This document shows positions 16,815 through 24,659 of a stretch of 37,156 bases of DNA, in pieces (within the stretch, counting starts at the first letter, position 1; each line of letters begins with the position of its first letter). Under the pieces are notes generated by a model. It did not search any database. It saw nothing but the letters and a program-made list of their open reading frames with translations, and was not told the origin of the DNA. The position numbers and the translations under genes are program-made. Source of the DNA: Oceanibium sediminis (GTDB lineage Bacteria; Pseudomonadota; Alphaproteobacteria; Rhodobacterales; Rhodobacteraceae); NCBI RefSeq assembly GCF_003265325.1, contig NZ_QGNX01000014.1, forward strand, positions 1 through 37,156, read 5' to 3'.

Positions 16815-17808
16815 GTAGTGAAGGGAAGTCACTTCGTCGATACGCCTCCACAAGTTCTCGGAGTTCTTTCGGCGCGATGACCTCAACTTGGTTTCCCCAT
16901 TGGTAAAGATGCCAGGCCATCTCCAAATGACCGGAGGCGACAAATCTGACGAGGACGGATCCATCGGGCTGGTCTGAAGCACTCTGGTTTGGGTGAAAGA
17001 CGAAGCGCCGCGCCGTTTCCGCAGCTTCAGGCGCAAACCGCCATGTTACCTCGCCATATTCCTCATCCGAGTGGTAGGAGCCGAAAGACAGAGCAGCGAA
17101 TGAATCCAGATGAAATTCTGGATCTCGTGCAAAACTCTGGCCCGTAATGCTGACCTCTTCGATACGATCCAGACGGAACCGGCGCATCACTTGGTTTCCA
17201 TCGACTGGCTTAGCAACAAGGTACTGTCGGACACCAAGAAGAACGCCATAGGGTTGAACGACTCTCACGCGCGGTCGCGGATCGTCAGCCCCGCGATATG
17301 AGAGCTTCAGTTCCCAAGGGGCCCGCAAAGCTTCTGTCACCGTCCCAAGCAATTCCATGTTGGTGACGGACCGAGGCCCGGGGCGAGATGCAAATCCTTG
17401 CGCTTCGAGCAAGGCCTCAGCATCCGCTTCGGTGCGTCTGGCATGGCTTGCGGGCATTGCTGCAAGCAGTCTATCTCGCAAAGCGCGGGTGTTTTTTGCA
17501 TCTTCGAGCGCGCCATCGCGAAGCGCGCGTTTCTCTGCCATTTCGAGTGCGGCCAATTCACTGTCGCGTAGTCCTTGGGCCTGCAGCCATCGAGGATCAC
17601 TGCGGGGCAAATGCCAGCGGCGGCGGCGCTGATTATCTTCGGTGACGCTAACCTGAGGAAACACTGCTTCAAAAGCACGCATCATGCGCTGTGCGGTTCT
17701 GTGGTCACAGCCGAACTCGTCCGTCACGTCCTGCAATCGGATTCCATCATACCGCGACGTCGCCATGTCAGCGACGCGCAACAGATTGGCAGCTTTTGAG
17801 AAAGTCAT
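16810..17808 (-). CDS. WYL-domain transcriptional regulator
   Basis: A 332-residue regulator starting at MTFSKAANLLRVADMATS; the open frame continues upstream but crosses the operator-like palindrome. The N-terminal winged helix (about 1-70) has ISR-type features (GIRLQDVTDEFGCDHRTAQRMMRAFEAVFP). The WYL domain (about 140-200) has LKLSYRG, then QPYGVLLGVRQYLVAKP and MRRFRLDRIEEV, followed by a WCX-like C-terminal extension. WYL proteins sense nucleic-acid-like ligands and commonly repress phage-defence operons. It is first in the operon and the site at 17850-17874 lies about 40 bases upstream of its start, suggesting autorepression released by infection or DNA damage. Confidence 0.88.
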   Translation of the reverse strand: MTFSKAANLLRVADMATSRYDGIRLQDVTDEFGCDHRTAQRMMRAFEAVFPQVSVTEDNQRRRRWHLPRSDPRWLQAQGLRDSELAALEMAEKRALRDGALEDAKNTRALRDRLLAAMPASHARRTEADAEALLEAQGFASRPGPRSVTNMELLGTVTEALRAPWELKLSYRGADDPRPRVRVVQPYGVLLGVRQYLVAKPVDGNQVMRRFRLDRIEEVSITGQSFARDPEFHLDSFAALSFGSYHSDEEYGEVTWRFAPEAAETARRFVFHPNQSASDQPDGSVLVRFVASGHLEMAWHLYQWGNQVEVIAPKELRELVEAYRRSDFPSLP

Positions 17809-17849
17809 TCTGACGGCCTCATTTCCGGTTTGCGTTTGCTGTAATATCG

Positions 17850-17874
17850 CAGCATGACAATTTCTGTCATGCTG
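17850..17874. promoter_or_regulatory. Perfect 10-bp inverted repeat upstream of the wyl gene
   Basis: Arms CAGCATGACA and TGTCATGCTG flank a 5-base ATTTC spacer, 42-66 bases before the wyl ATG. The position and symmetry suit a dimeric repressor operator. A 14-base part recurs at 16801-16814, before the nuclease genes. Confidence 0.75.
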
Positions 17875-17913
17875 ACACATTGGAGCCATCCCGCAAACCC
17901 TGAGAAACGACTT

Positions 17914-18012
17914 TCAGATGTCGAGAGACCACATTCGATATCGCCCCTGCCCGGTCACTTCGCGGATCAAACCGCTTGCCTCCTGTCGCGTTACCCTTAA
18001 ATCTGAGACACG
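17914..18012 (-). pseudogene. C-terminal remnant of a DUF1612/HTH (RHE_PE00001-type) gene
   Basis: The minus strand encodes about 30 residues ending SGLIREVTGQGRYRMWSLDI and a TGA. The core LIREVTGQGRYRMW is identical to the winged-helix end of the complete DUF1612 protein at 20975-22210. The rest of the gene is gone, replaced at 18015 by an insertion sequence. It is a diverged paralog rather than a direct duplication, since the DNA differs noticeably. Confidence 0.75.
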
Positions 18013-18014
18013 GC

Positions 18015-19466
18015 GGGGAGCGGGCAAATGGTGGGGGTCGTTGGAGGTCACGCGGCTCTTTGGTAGGCGCCGGTTAGCCGGCCGTCGAGAACGGCGGCGC
18101 GGACAACGGCCACGCGGTGGGCTCCCTTGGGCGACCATCTCATGCGGCGGCGCTTTCCCATGCGGGTGTTGCCGATGTCGTCTACACAGCCCTCGGCCCG
18201 AGATGAAGAAATCGGAAGACCCGCGCGGTACCGCCGACCATAGTCGGTCAGGCTGTCCATGTTGTTCGCAAGGTAGGAATACAGATCCCGACACCGGGCT
18301 TGTACGCGTTGGGCTGCTTCAGCCGCCATGCGATCATCTGTATTCAGCCGCGCACAATCGACCATCAACCATTGCAGACTGGTCGTGGCCGTCATGACTT
18401 TCCCATGCCACAGGTACCATCGCAGCGTTTCGGCCGGGCGTTTGAACAGCACTGGAATGCCGGAGAAGCCCCCGATCTGCAGCAGGCCCTTTACCGCGTT
18501 CTCGACGTGCTGAATACGCATCGAGATATGCCACCAGTCGAGGATGTGGCGGACCTTTCCACCGACGGCGTCGCGCACGAGGTTCGGTAACGCGGGTTCC
18601 CCGTCCGAAATCACCGTGACCACCTTTCCATGATCCCAACCGAGAGCCCTCAAGTCCTTGCGAAGCTGGCAGGCTGGCGACAGCACCGCCTGCTGAACAA
18701 GGCCGAAACGGCGGCACTTGTCGTGGCTTTCGATCTTGCCGACCACAACATCGAGGTGTCGTTTCTGGTATTCCGGCCTGCATCGGATATGTGCGCCGTC
18801 CACGAAGACCGTCACCCCGGGCGCATCTTCGGTGGCCTCCGCAAGCACCGGCTCAGTCAGTTCGCTATCGCAGATGTCCCGTGCGACTTTGCCAAGACGG
18901 TTCCGCACCGACGTATTCACCTGCTTCGCACAAGGCAGAAAGGTTTCCAGGATGCGCGCCGCTTCCCGGAAGGAATGTCGTGCCCCGAATTCAGCCTGAA
19001 GGCGTTGTAGTTCCGGGGTCGAGCGATCCGGGAAAAAGTGGGCGAGAGGCGAAAGCGGCCCGCCCAGGACGCCGTCCGACCGAGCATTGCAGCCGCAGCG
19101 GCGAATGCGCGGTGCCTTGACCTGGAACCTGCCGAAGAGCGTGTCGAGCATCCTCGATCGATAATCATGGATGGCTCGCACCGTGCCGCAGTCAGGACAG
19201 ATCCTGCCGGCTTCGGAAATTTCCTCGATCTGGTCGCGCAGGATCGCTTTCTGCAATTGCCCAAGGATCGTCTTCGCATCTTCGAGCAGCAACCCAAACC
19301 CCTCAGGCTGGGTGCGCCGAAACGGGCGGGATAAACAGCCGAGACGATGCCTCTTTGTGGTTCCGTTCTCGAAGGTCGTCTCGACAATAATCCGCACGTC
19401 CATGGCAGTTCCCCTCTCCTTGAACCACCAGCATACACAGACACCCCCAGGTTTTGCCCACTCCCC
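18015..19466 (-). mobile_element. Complete ISKra4-type insertion sequence (about 1.45 kb)
   Basis: It is bounded by 24-bp imperfect inverted repeats at 18015-18038 and 19443-19466 (outer GGGGAGYGGGCAAA shared). It contains one transposase gene on the minus strand. It separates a DUF1612 gene remnant on the left from an IS110-type transposase gene truncated at its 5' end on the right. No target duplication is obvious in the flanks, so the element or its surroundings have probably rearranged since insertion. Confidence 0.8.
18048..19403 (-). CDS. ISKra4-family transposase
   Basis: A 451-residue DDE-type transposase, starting at the ATG at 19403 after a GGAGAGGGG ribosome site (MDVRIIVETTFENGTTKRH). 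It has an N-terminal CxxC zinc-finger-like region (ICPDCGTVRAIHDYRSR, then RRCGC), the catalytic-core segment TVFVDGAHIRCRPEYQKRHLDVVVGKIE, the later VTVISDGEPALPNLV, and a C-terminal Glu region (SSRAEGCVDDIGNTRMGKRRRMRW). The length and intact frame suggest an active or recently active enzyme. The fragment at the window start belongs to a sibling element about 90% identical. Confidence 0.85.
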   Translation of the reverse strand: MDVRIIVETTFENGTTKRHRLGCLSRPFRRTQPEGFGLLLEDAKTILGQLQKAILRDQIEEISEAGRICPDCGTVRAIHDYRSRMLDTLFGRFQVKAPRIRRCGCNARSDGVLGGPLSPLAHFFPDRSTPELQRLQAEFGARHSFREAARILETFLPCAKQVNTSVRNRLGKVARDICDSELTEPVLAEATEDAPGVTVFVDGAHIRCRPEYQKRHLDVVVGKIESHDKCRRFGLVQQAVLSPACQLRKDLRALGWDHGKVVTVISDGEPALPNLVRDAVGGKVRHILDWWHISMRIQHVENAVKGLLQIGGFSGIPVLFKRPAETLRWYLWHGKVMTATTSLQWLMVDCARLNTDDRMAAEAAQRVQARCRDLYSYLANNMDSLTDYGRRYRAGLPISSSRAEGCVDDIGNTRMGKRRRMRWSPKGAHRVAVVRAAVLDGRLTGAYQRAA

Positions 19467-20403
19467 CCGCTCCCAGTTCCGGCAGTTCATGATTGGCCAC
19501 GCTCCGGCTGTGGTGGTGATGGAGGCATGTGGCAGCGCATCCTACTGGGCGCGTGAATTTGCAAAGCTCGGCCACGAGGTAAAGCTGATCGCCCCGCAAT
19601 ACGTGCGTCCTTTCGTGAAACGACAGAAGAACGACGCGGCCGATGCCGAAGCGATCGTGATAGCGGCGCAGCGCCCTGAGATGCGCTTTGTTGAGCCGAA
19701 ATCCGAAGCGCAGCAGGCGCAGGCAGTTCTTTTCCGGGCCCGGGAACGCCTCGTTCGCCAGCGTACGGAATTGGTGAACGCGCTGCGCGGCGTACTCTAC
19801 GAGTTCGGCCAGTCGATTCCTCAGGGGATAAGTCAGCTCAAGCGCATTGAGGCGATCTTGAAGGGTCCGAGCAGCGACTTACCAGCCATCGTCCACGAAG
19901 AATGCCGCGACCTGCTGGAGCAGATAGTCGAAAAGACTGCCCGCATAGACGTCAAAACGGCGAAGGCCAAGCTTCTGGCAGAACAAACCGACACGGCGAG
20001 GAGGCTGCAGACGATGCCAGGGGTTGGCCCATTAACATCGCTTGCGATCGAGGCTTTCGCGCCAGACATGGCCTCTTTCCGGCGCGGACGAGACTTCGCC
20101 GCCTGGTTGGGCCTCGTCCCGCGCCAGTATTCGTCAGGCGGGAAGGATCGCCTCGGACGAATGTCGAAAGCCGGACAAGCCGACATTCGACGGCTCCTGA
20201 TAATAGGGGCGATGTCGCGCATGAACTGGCTGGGGCGCAGGTCAATTGCAGAAGGGTCATGGCTCGCCCGAATGATGGCAAGAAAGCCCAGGATGCTGGT
20301 CGCGATCGCATTGGCCAACAAGATGGCGCGTGCCATCTGGGCGATGATGACGAAAAACGAGGTTTATCGAGAACCGGCGCAGGCGGCAACTGTATCAGCC
20401 TGA
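19467..20403 (+). pseudogene. IS110/IS1111-type transposase, 5'-truncated by ISKra4-type insertion
   Basis: From the insertion end the plus strand encodes an uninterrupted C-terminal 300 or so residues of an IS110-family (RuvC-like DEDD) transposase: MEACGSASYWAREF, VRPFVKRQKNDAADAEAI (two DEDD acidic residues), then the Transposase_20 domain LQTMPGVGPLTSLAIEAF, AAWLGLVPRQYSSGGKDRLGRMSKAGQADIRRLLIIGA. The first 40-50 residues, including the first catalytic Asp, and the natural start are missing. The gene is therefore inactive. The sequence to about 20550 looks like this element's 3' non-coding end. Confidence 0.85.
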
Positions 20404-20603
20404 CGCCGGCAAAGAAGGTGTGAGAAGTCAATGACCTGCATGGGCACATGATCGAAAAGATCAGGATCGGAAAAACCAGCGTATCCGCAAGGACATCGAA
20501 GTCCGCGATGGAGATTTGGATCTGATCCGCAGATCACCATACCGGCCCGCGGCTTCTGGAAACGCCGCAACCAAAGGCCTCACAGAAGACCGCGCTCGAT
20601 CAC

Positions 20604-20825
20604 TTGGCCAAGAAGTCAGAAACTCCTTGCATCACGGGCGGCAACCACAGAAGCGGATACCACCGCCGAAGCCGCGTCGAAACAAAGATGCACTGCGTGA
20701 AACTGCTGGGCCAGTCACTGATGCCTCGAGACTTCGACCGCCAGGTCGCCGAGCTTCAGGTCCGCATCGCCGTCCTGAACGGCTACACCGCGCTCGGCAT
20801 ACCCGTCACTGTGGCCGTAGGATAA
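20604..20825 (+). pseudogene. IS5-type (IS903/IS427-like) transposase remnant
   Basis: The last 60 or so codons of an IS5-family transposase: SGYHRRSRVETKMHCVKLLGQ (the catalytic Glu region), then RDFDRQVAELQVRIAVLNGYTALGIPVTVAVG and a TAA. The N-terminal 80% is absent, replaced by the IS110-type 3' end. It is a dead fragment. Confidence 0.75.
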
Positions 20826-20861
20826 GTCCGTCCGGGGAAAGGGCAACCCCGGCCATCAGCA

Positions 20862-20879
20862 GATTTGTGCAACAGAGCC
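20862..20879. repeat. Terminal repeat of the IS5-type remnant
   Basis: GATTTGTGCAACAGAGCC reads from the inside out; its reverse complement starts GGCTCTGTTGCACAAATC, the familiar outer end of IS5-group elements. It marks the right end of the remnant. Confidence 0.65.
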
Positions 20880-20957
20880 GCACTGACCGAAAAGGACATG
20901 CGCCGCATGAACCGCTATCTGGCTGCTCTGCGAGAGCTGCGGGACGCGGAAGCCTGA
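20880..20957 (+). pseudogene. C-terminal fragment of an unrecognised gene interrupted by the IS5-type element
   Basis: Immediately after the IS5-type end the plus strand reads ALTEKDMRRMNRYLAALRELR and DAEA then TGA, a helical, protein-like tail with no start of its own. It is probably the 3' end of a gene into which the IS5-type element inserted. The family is not recognised. Confidence 0.4.
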
Positions 20958-20974
20958 AGGGAAAAATCCGGGGA

Positions 20975-22210
20975 TCACTGGCGCGCGGCCAGCACATCGA
21001 AGAAATCTTCAGCCAGCAGCTCATCATGCCTTTCGGGCATCGAATTTGCCTCTGTTGAGCGCGGCTCGACGATCCGCCACATTCGGTATCGTCCCTGCCC
21101 CGTAACCTCCCGAATGAGGCCCTGCTCGTCCATCCAGTCGATGTTGCGCTGAACCGTTGCCCGATGCGTGCCTGTCAGTTTCTCGGCCATCTGTACTGAG
21201 ACCAGCGGCCAGCTTGCGAAGAGGTTCCGCAGCATCGGTGGCGTCTTGCCCGAGAGGGGAGCCATCGCGCGCTCTGCGGCAGCCGCCCAAGCCTCGATCT
21301 CCTCGAGTCGGCGCAGGGCTGCGAATGTCGCGCTCTCCATCGCGTTCAGCCAGCGCGCTAACCGGGCGGGCGGGTCCCCGATCGCGCGGAAGCCCCCTCC
21401 CCCGCCCATGGCGATGGGGGCGAAGATCGCGCCGGGCGCGCTCCCCGACGGCGCGAGATCGGCGATCGCGACACGCGCAGCCGTCACTGCGGCCTCCAGC
21501 GGGTCATCGACCGGTGAAAGCTCCGCGACGTGCCAGAGATGAAAACCCATGCAGGCCCGCGCTACGGGGTGGAGGTCTTCGGCCTGATCCATCATCGCGA
21601 GCCATCCGGCGGCCCGGTCATCGAAGGCTTCCCGCTCTGCCATCTCGACCATGCGCGAGGGAGCCTTAGCCTCGTCGAGACGCTCCCCCTGCCCCGGACG
21701 GGCGCGCCGATCAAGGAAGGTCTCGAGGTCGCCCACACCTGACCGACGCGCCAACGGCGCGGGTCCGCCGATCAGTCGCCGCATGGTCCAGCCGATCCGG
21801 TACAGCGCCTGCGCATCATCCGTTACTGTCGAAACCCGCAGCGTCATGTAGAGTGACAGCCGTTCGAGTCCAATCCGGTCCTGCGTCAACCAGCTGAGAT
21901 CCGCGGCTTCGATCAGGGCGAGCCGTTGCCGCCAGCCAGCCGGGCCGCGGCGCAGGCGTTCATCGAGGATCCCCAGGCGCGCAGCAACACGGGCGAGCTG
22001 CGCCGCCTGCCCGGCCTCGGCCGCGCGCCAGGCATCAACGACATCGGATTCCTTCGGCTCAGGTGCAGGTCCGGGAGGCAGGTAATCCGGTTCGTCCTCC
22101 ATCGGCCCTGGCAGGAACCAGAGGTCAGCGTCATCCTGGTCCTCGGACGCCTCCATGTCCTCAAGAGGCACCCCGTCGTCGTCCATGTATGTTTGGCACA
22201 ATCTGTTCAT
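20975..22210 (-). CDS. DUF1612 / HTH protein of the RHE_PE00001 type
   Basis: A 411-residue protein with an acidic N-terminus, a helical DUF1612 body (LARVAARLGILDERLRRGPAGWRQRLALIEAADLSWLTQDRIGLERL, about 75-125) and a C-terminal winged-helix domain (about 325-385: NLFASWPLVSVQMAEKLTGTHRATVQRNIDWMDEQGLIREVTGQGRYRMW). Such proteins are widespread on alphaproteobacterial plasmids, and their role is unknown; DNA binding is likely. The start at 22210 abuts the dyad at 22211-22238, which contains a TATAAT; an alternative start is at 22186. A truncated paralog lies at 17914-18012 beyond the insertion sequences. Confidence 0.8.
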   Translation of the reverse strand: MNRLCQTYMDDDGVPLEDMEASEDQDDADLWFLPGPMEDEPDYLPPGPAPEPKESDVVDAWRAAEAGQAAQLARVAARLGILDERLRRGPAGWRQRLALIEAADLSWLTQDRIGLERLSLYMTLRVSTVTDDAQALYRIGWTMRRLIGGPAPLARRSGVGDLETFLDRRARPGQGERLDEAKAPSRMVEMAEREAFDDRAAGWLAMMDQAEDLHPVARACMGFHLWHVAELSPVDDPLEAAVTAARVAIADLAPSGSAPGAIFAPIAMGGGGGFRAIGDPPARLARWLNAMESATFAALRRLEEIEAWAAAAERAMAPLSGKTPPMLRNLFASWPLVSVQMAEKLTGTHRATVQRNIDWMDEQGLIREVTGQGRYRMWRIVEPRSTEANSMPERHDELLAEDFFDVLAARQ

Positions 22211-22238
22211 GCGCGCATTATATGGCCATTATGCGCGC
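22211..22238 (-). promoter_or_regulatory. Dyad with -10 element directly before the DUF1612 gene
   Basis: GCGCGCAT and ATGCGCGC are perfect 8-bp arms 12 bases apart. On the minus strand a consensus TATAAT lies inside, six bases before the ATG at 22210. Transcription would therefore start at or next to the start codon, giving a leaderless message, and a protein bound to the dyad would block it. Confidence 0.5.
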
Positions 22239-22394
22239 TTGGCGATGGGCTTTGATGGCCTGCGTTTTCCTTCTACTATAGAGGCGCCCGCGGATCCCGT
22301 CTTCTTGATCGCGATGGAGCACCTCTCGTTGGTTTCAGCCCAGAGATAAAAGGCTTCCCGAACTAAGCGCGACGAGGGAGACACCCCTTGCGCG

Positions 22395-22439
22395 CGTTTA
22401 CAAACGGTCGTTTATTGGTGGTACATAAAATTGCAAACG
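22395..22439. promoter_or_regulatory. Candidate res (resolution) site of the serine recombinase
   Basis: The stretch holds a palindrome CGTTTACAAACG (22395-22406) and then a pair of inverted CGTTT/AAACG half-sites about 30 bases apart (22409-22439), just before the recombinase gene. Resolvases usually bind such spaced dyads beside their own gene and repress it. Site boundaries are approximate. Confidence 0.45.
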
Positions 22440-22449
22440 GCCCAGTTTC

Positions 22450-23331
22450 ATGCCGCTGATTGGCTATGCGCGCGTCTCCACCGAGGATCAGACCCCCCTG
22501 CCCCAGTCTGAGGCACTGCAGTCTGCGGGATGCGCCGAGATTTTTGAAGAGCACGCCTCGGGCGGCAACCGCGCGCGGCCCGTGCTTGCACGTGTGCTGG
22601 AGCGGATTGGCAAGGGCGACACGCTGGTCGTCGTGCGGATCGACCGACTTGCGCGGTCTTTGTCGCACCTACTTGAGGTGATCGAAAGACTGGAAGGCAA
22701 GGGGGCGTTCTTCCGCTCGCTCCAGGACCCGATCGACACTGCCTCGCCCCAGGGCAAGTTCACGTTGCAGGTTCTGGGCGCTGCGGCTGAGTTCGAACGC
22801 GCTCTGATCCGCGAGCGTACCAAAGCCGGACTTGCCTCGGCACGCTCAAAGGGCCGCGTAGGCGGCAACCCAGGTCTTCGCGCCAAGGACCCTGAAGCGC
22901 TGCGCAAGGTGCGGCTGGCGCGACAGGACGGCTACATGGAGCGCTTGAACGAAACTGCGCAGGATTGGGTGCCCCATGTGCGCCGTTTGCGCCCCGATAT
23001 GGCTTGGGAAGACGTCCTGCGGATCATCAATGGCCCCCTGCCCCATGATCGGCGCTGGACGCAAAGCCGCCTGCTCCGCGCCGTGAAGGCATACGTGGCG
23101 GACGGATTCCTGCCTGCTGAAGTGCTTGGACGCGCTGGACGTCGCGAAACCGACGATCGCCTGCCTGCGATTGTCGCCGCAATCAAAGGTGCTGACCCGG
23201 AGATCACCTTGCAGGCAATCTGCGACCGACTGGAATCCATGCGTGAGCGCACCCCTCGCGGTCGCACCAGCTGGCAGCCTTCCTCAGTCAGAATGCTGCT
23301 GGAGCGTGCTGAAAAGCTGGGGCTCCTCTGA
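22450..23331 (+). CDS. Serine recombinase / resolvase
   Basis: A 293-residue small serine recombinase. The catalytic domain (1-140) has IGYARVSTEDQ with the nucleophilic Ser10, VVRIDRLARSLSHLLE, GKFTLQVLGAAAEFERALIRERTKAGLASARSKGRVGG. The C-terminal extension (about 150-293) is longer than in Tn3-type resolvases and carries two helix-turn-helix-like stretches (PEITLQAICDRLESM, SWQPSSVRMLLERAEKLGLL). The likely job is resolving plasmid dimers, since it lies beside repABC and a candidate res site. A role in a transposon is also possible given the adjacent insertion sequences. No strong ribosome site precedes the ATG. Confidence 0.85.
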   Translation: MPLIGYARVSTEDQTPLPQSEALQSAGCAEIFEEHASGGNRARPVLARVLERIGKGDTLVVVRIDRLARSLSHLLEVIERLEGKGAFFRSLQDPIDTASPQGKFTLQVLGAAAEFERALIRERTKAGLASARSKGRVGGNPGLRAKDPEALRKVRLARQDGYMERLNETAQDWVPHVRRLRPDMAWEDVLRIINGPLPHDRRWTQSRLLRAVKAYVADGFLPAEVLGRAGRRETDDRLPAIVAAIKGADPEITLQAICDRLESMRERTPRGRTSWQPSSVRMLLERAEKLGLL

Positions 23332-23465
23332 GGATCACACTTGTGTTGGCCTAACCGATTGCCACTAAATCTAGAAAGTGCTTGCACGAATCTGGTTGGT
23401 CGGGCAATAGTCTCGAAAAATAACGCGCGGTCACATAAAAAACGCGCCCACGGATCGGGGCAGAC

Positions 23466-24659
23466 ATGAGCGAAGTAGAGCAGGATCTAGACATCGCCAT
23501 CGGGCACTACGCGGAACTTCTCGCGTCGAACCTGCATGCTCAGCGCGCCGCACACTTCCCTCCGGATGCAAAGAAGGTGATGCGCACTTTGACCAGCGGT
23601 GAAGCTGCTGAGCTCCTTGGCGTCGACCATACCTATCTTCGGAAGCTTCATCGAGAAGGAAAGATCGTTGACGTTGAGACGACGGCTGGAAGTCATCGTC
23701 GCTATACGCTCGACGATATCTGGGAAATCCGGCAGACGCTTGAAGGAAACGCAAAAAAGTCTGGAACTTACGTGCCTGGGCGTCGCGACGGTGACGACCT
23801 TCAAGTTATTTCAGTGGTGAACTTCAAGGGCGGGTCCGGCAAAACGACGACGTCTGCTCACCTCGCTCAGCGCTTGGCGCTCAAGGGGTACAGGGTTCTT
23901 GCGATCGATCTCGACCCCCAAGCATCTCTTTCGGCTCTTCACGGAATCCAGCCAGAACTCGACCTTATGGAGGGCGGAACCCTCTATGATGCCGTTCGCT
24001 ATGACGATCCGGTTCCGATCGCCGAAGTGATCCGCAAGACCTACATCCGCGGCCTTGATCTTATCCCGGGCAACCTTGAACTCATGGAGTTCGAGCACGA
24101 GACGCCTGCTGCTATCCAGCGAGGCGGAGCGAAAGCGTTCTTCGCGAGAGTTCATGACGCACTCGATAGTGTTGAAGCGAACTACGACGTTGTTGTGATC
24201 GACTGCCCGCCGCAGCTTGGTTTCTTGACGATGTCAGCACTTTCCGCGTCCTCGGGTGTTCTCGTGACGGTTCACCCGCAGATGCTTGACCTCATGTCGA
24301 TGTCCCAATTCCTGCGAATGACTGCGGATCTCCTGGGAGTGATCAGGGATGCAGGCGCAAATCTGCGCTTCGATTGGCTGCGCTTTTTGCCAACGCGATA
24401 CAAAGTCGGCGACGCGCCACAAACCGAAGTCATCGCTTTCATTCGCGGGCTGTTTGGGAGGTCCGTCCTGACCAATCACATGGTTGAATCGACCGCAATT
24501 TCTGATGCCGGCTTGACCAAGCAAACGCTCTATGAAGCTGACAAGAAGGACTTCACGCGTCAGACGTTTGATCGTGCGATCGAATCCATGAACGCAGTCA
24601 ACGATGAGATCGCTGAAATCATCCAGAACACATGGGGGCGGAATGGCAAGAAAGCCTAA
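23466..24659 (+). CDS. repA: RepA, ParA-type partition ATPase of repABC
   Basis: A 397-residue plasmid partition ATPase. The N-terminal MerR-like helix-turn-helix (about 38-90: TSGEAAELLGVDHTYLRKLHREGKI) is typical of RepABC RepA, which represses its own operon. The deviant Walker A is NFKGGSGKTTTSAHLA (about 120-135), with LAIDLDPQASLS and VVIDCPPQLGFLTMSAL as the further ATPase motifs. With RepB it segregates plasmid copies. Its stop overlaps the repB start by 17 bases. The length and order repA-repB-repC are standard for Rhizobiales and Rhodobacteraceae large plasmids. Confidence 0.95.
   Translation: MSEVEQDLDIAIGHYAELLASNLHAQRAAHFPPDAKKVMRTLTSGEAAELLGVDHTYLRKLHREGKIVDVETTAGSHRRYTLDDIWEIRQTLEGNAKKSGTYVPGRRDGDDLQVISVVNFKGGSGKTTTSAHLAQRLALKGYRVLAIDLDPQASLSALHGIQPELDLMEGGTLYDAVRYDDPVPIAEVIRKTYIRGLDLIPGNLELMEFEHETPAAIQRGGAKAFFARVHDALDSVEANYDVVVIDCPPQLGFLTMSALSASSGVLVTVHPQMLDLMSMSQFLRMTADLLGVIRDAGANLRFDWLRFLPTRYKVGDAPQTEVIAFIRGLFGRSVLTNHMVESTAISDAGLTKQTLYEADKKDFTRQTFDRAIESMNAVNDEIAEIIQNTWGRNGKKA

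Noticed and set aside
89-19466. Recent composite transposon formed by two ISKra4-type copies
   Set aside because: The copies differ by about 9% where they can be compared and no target duplication was found.
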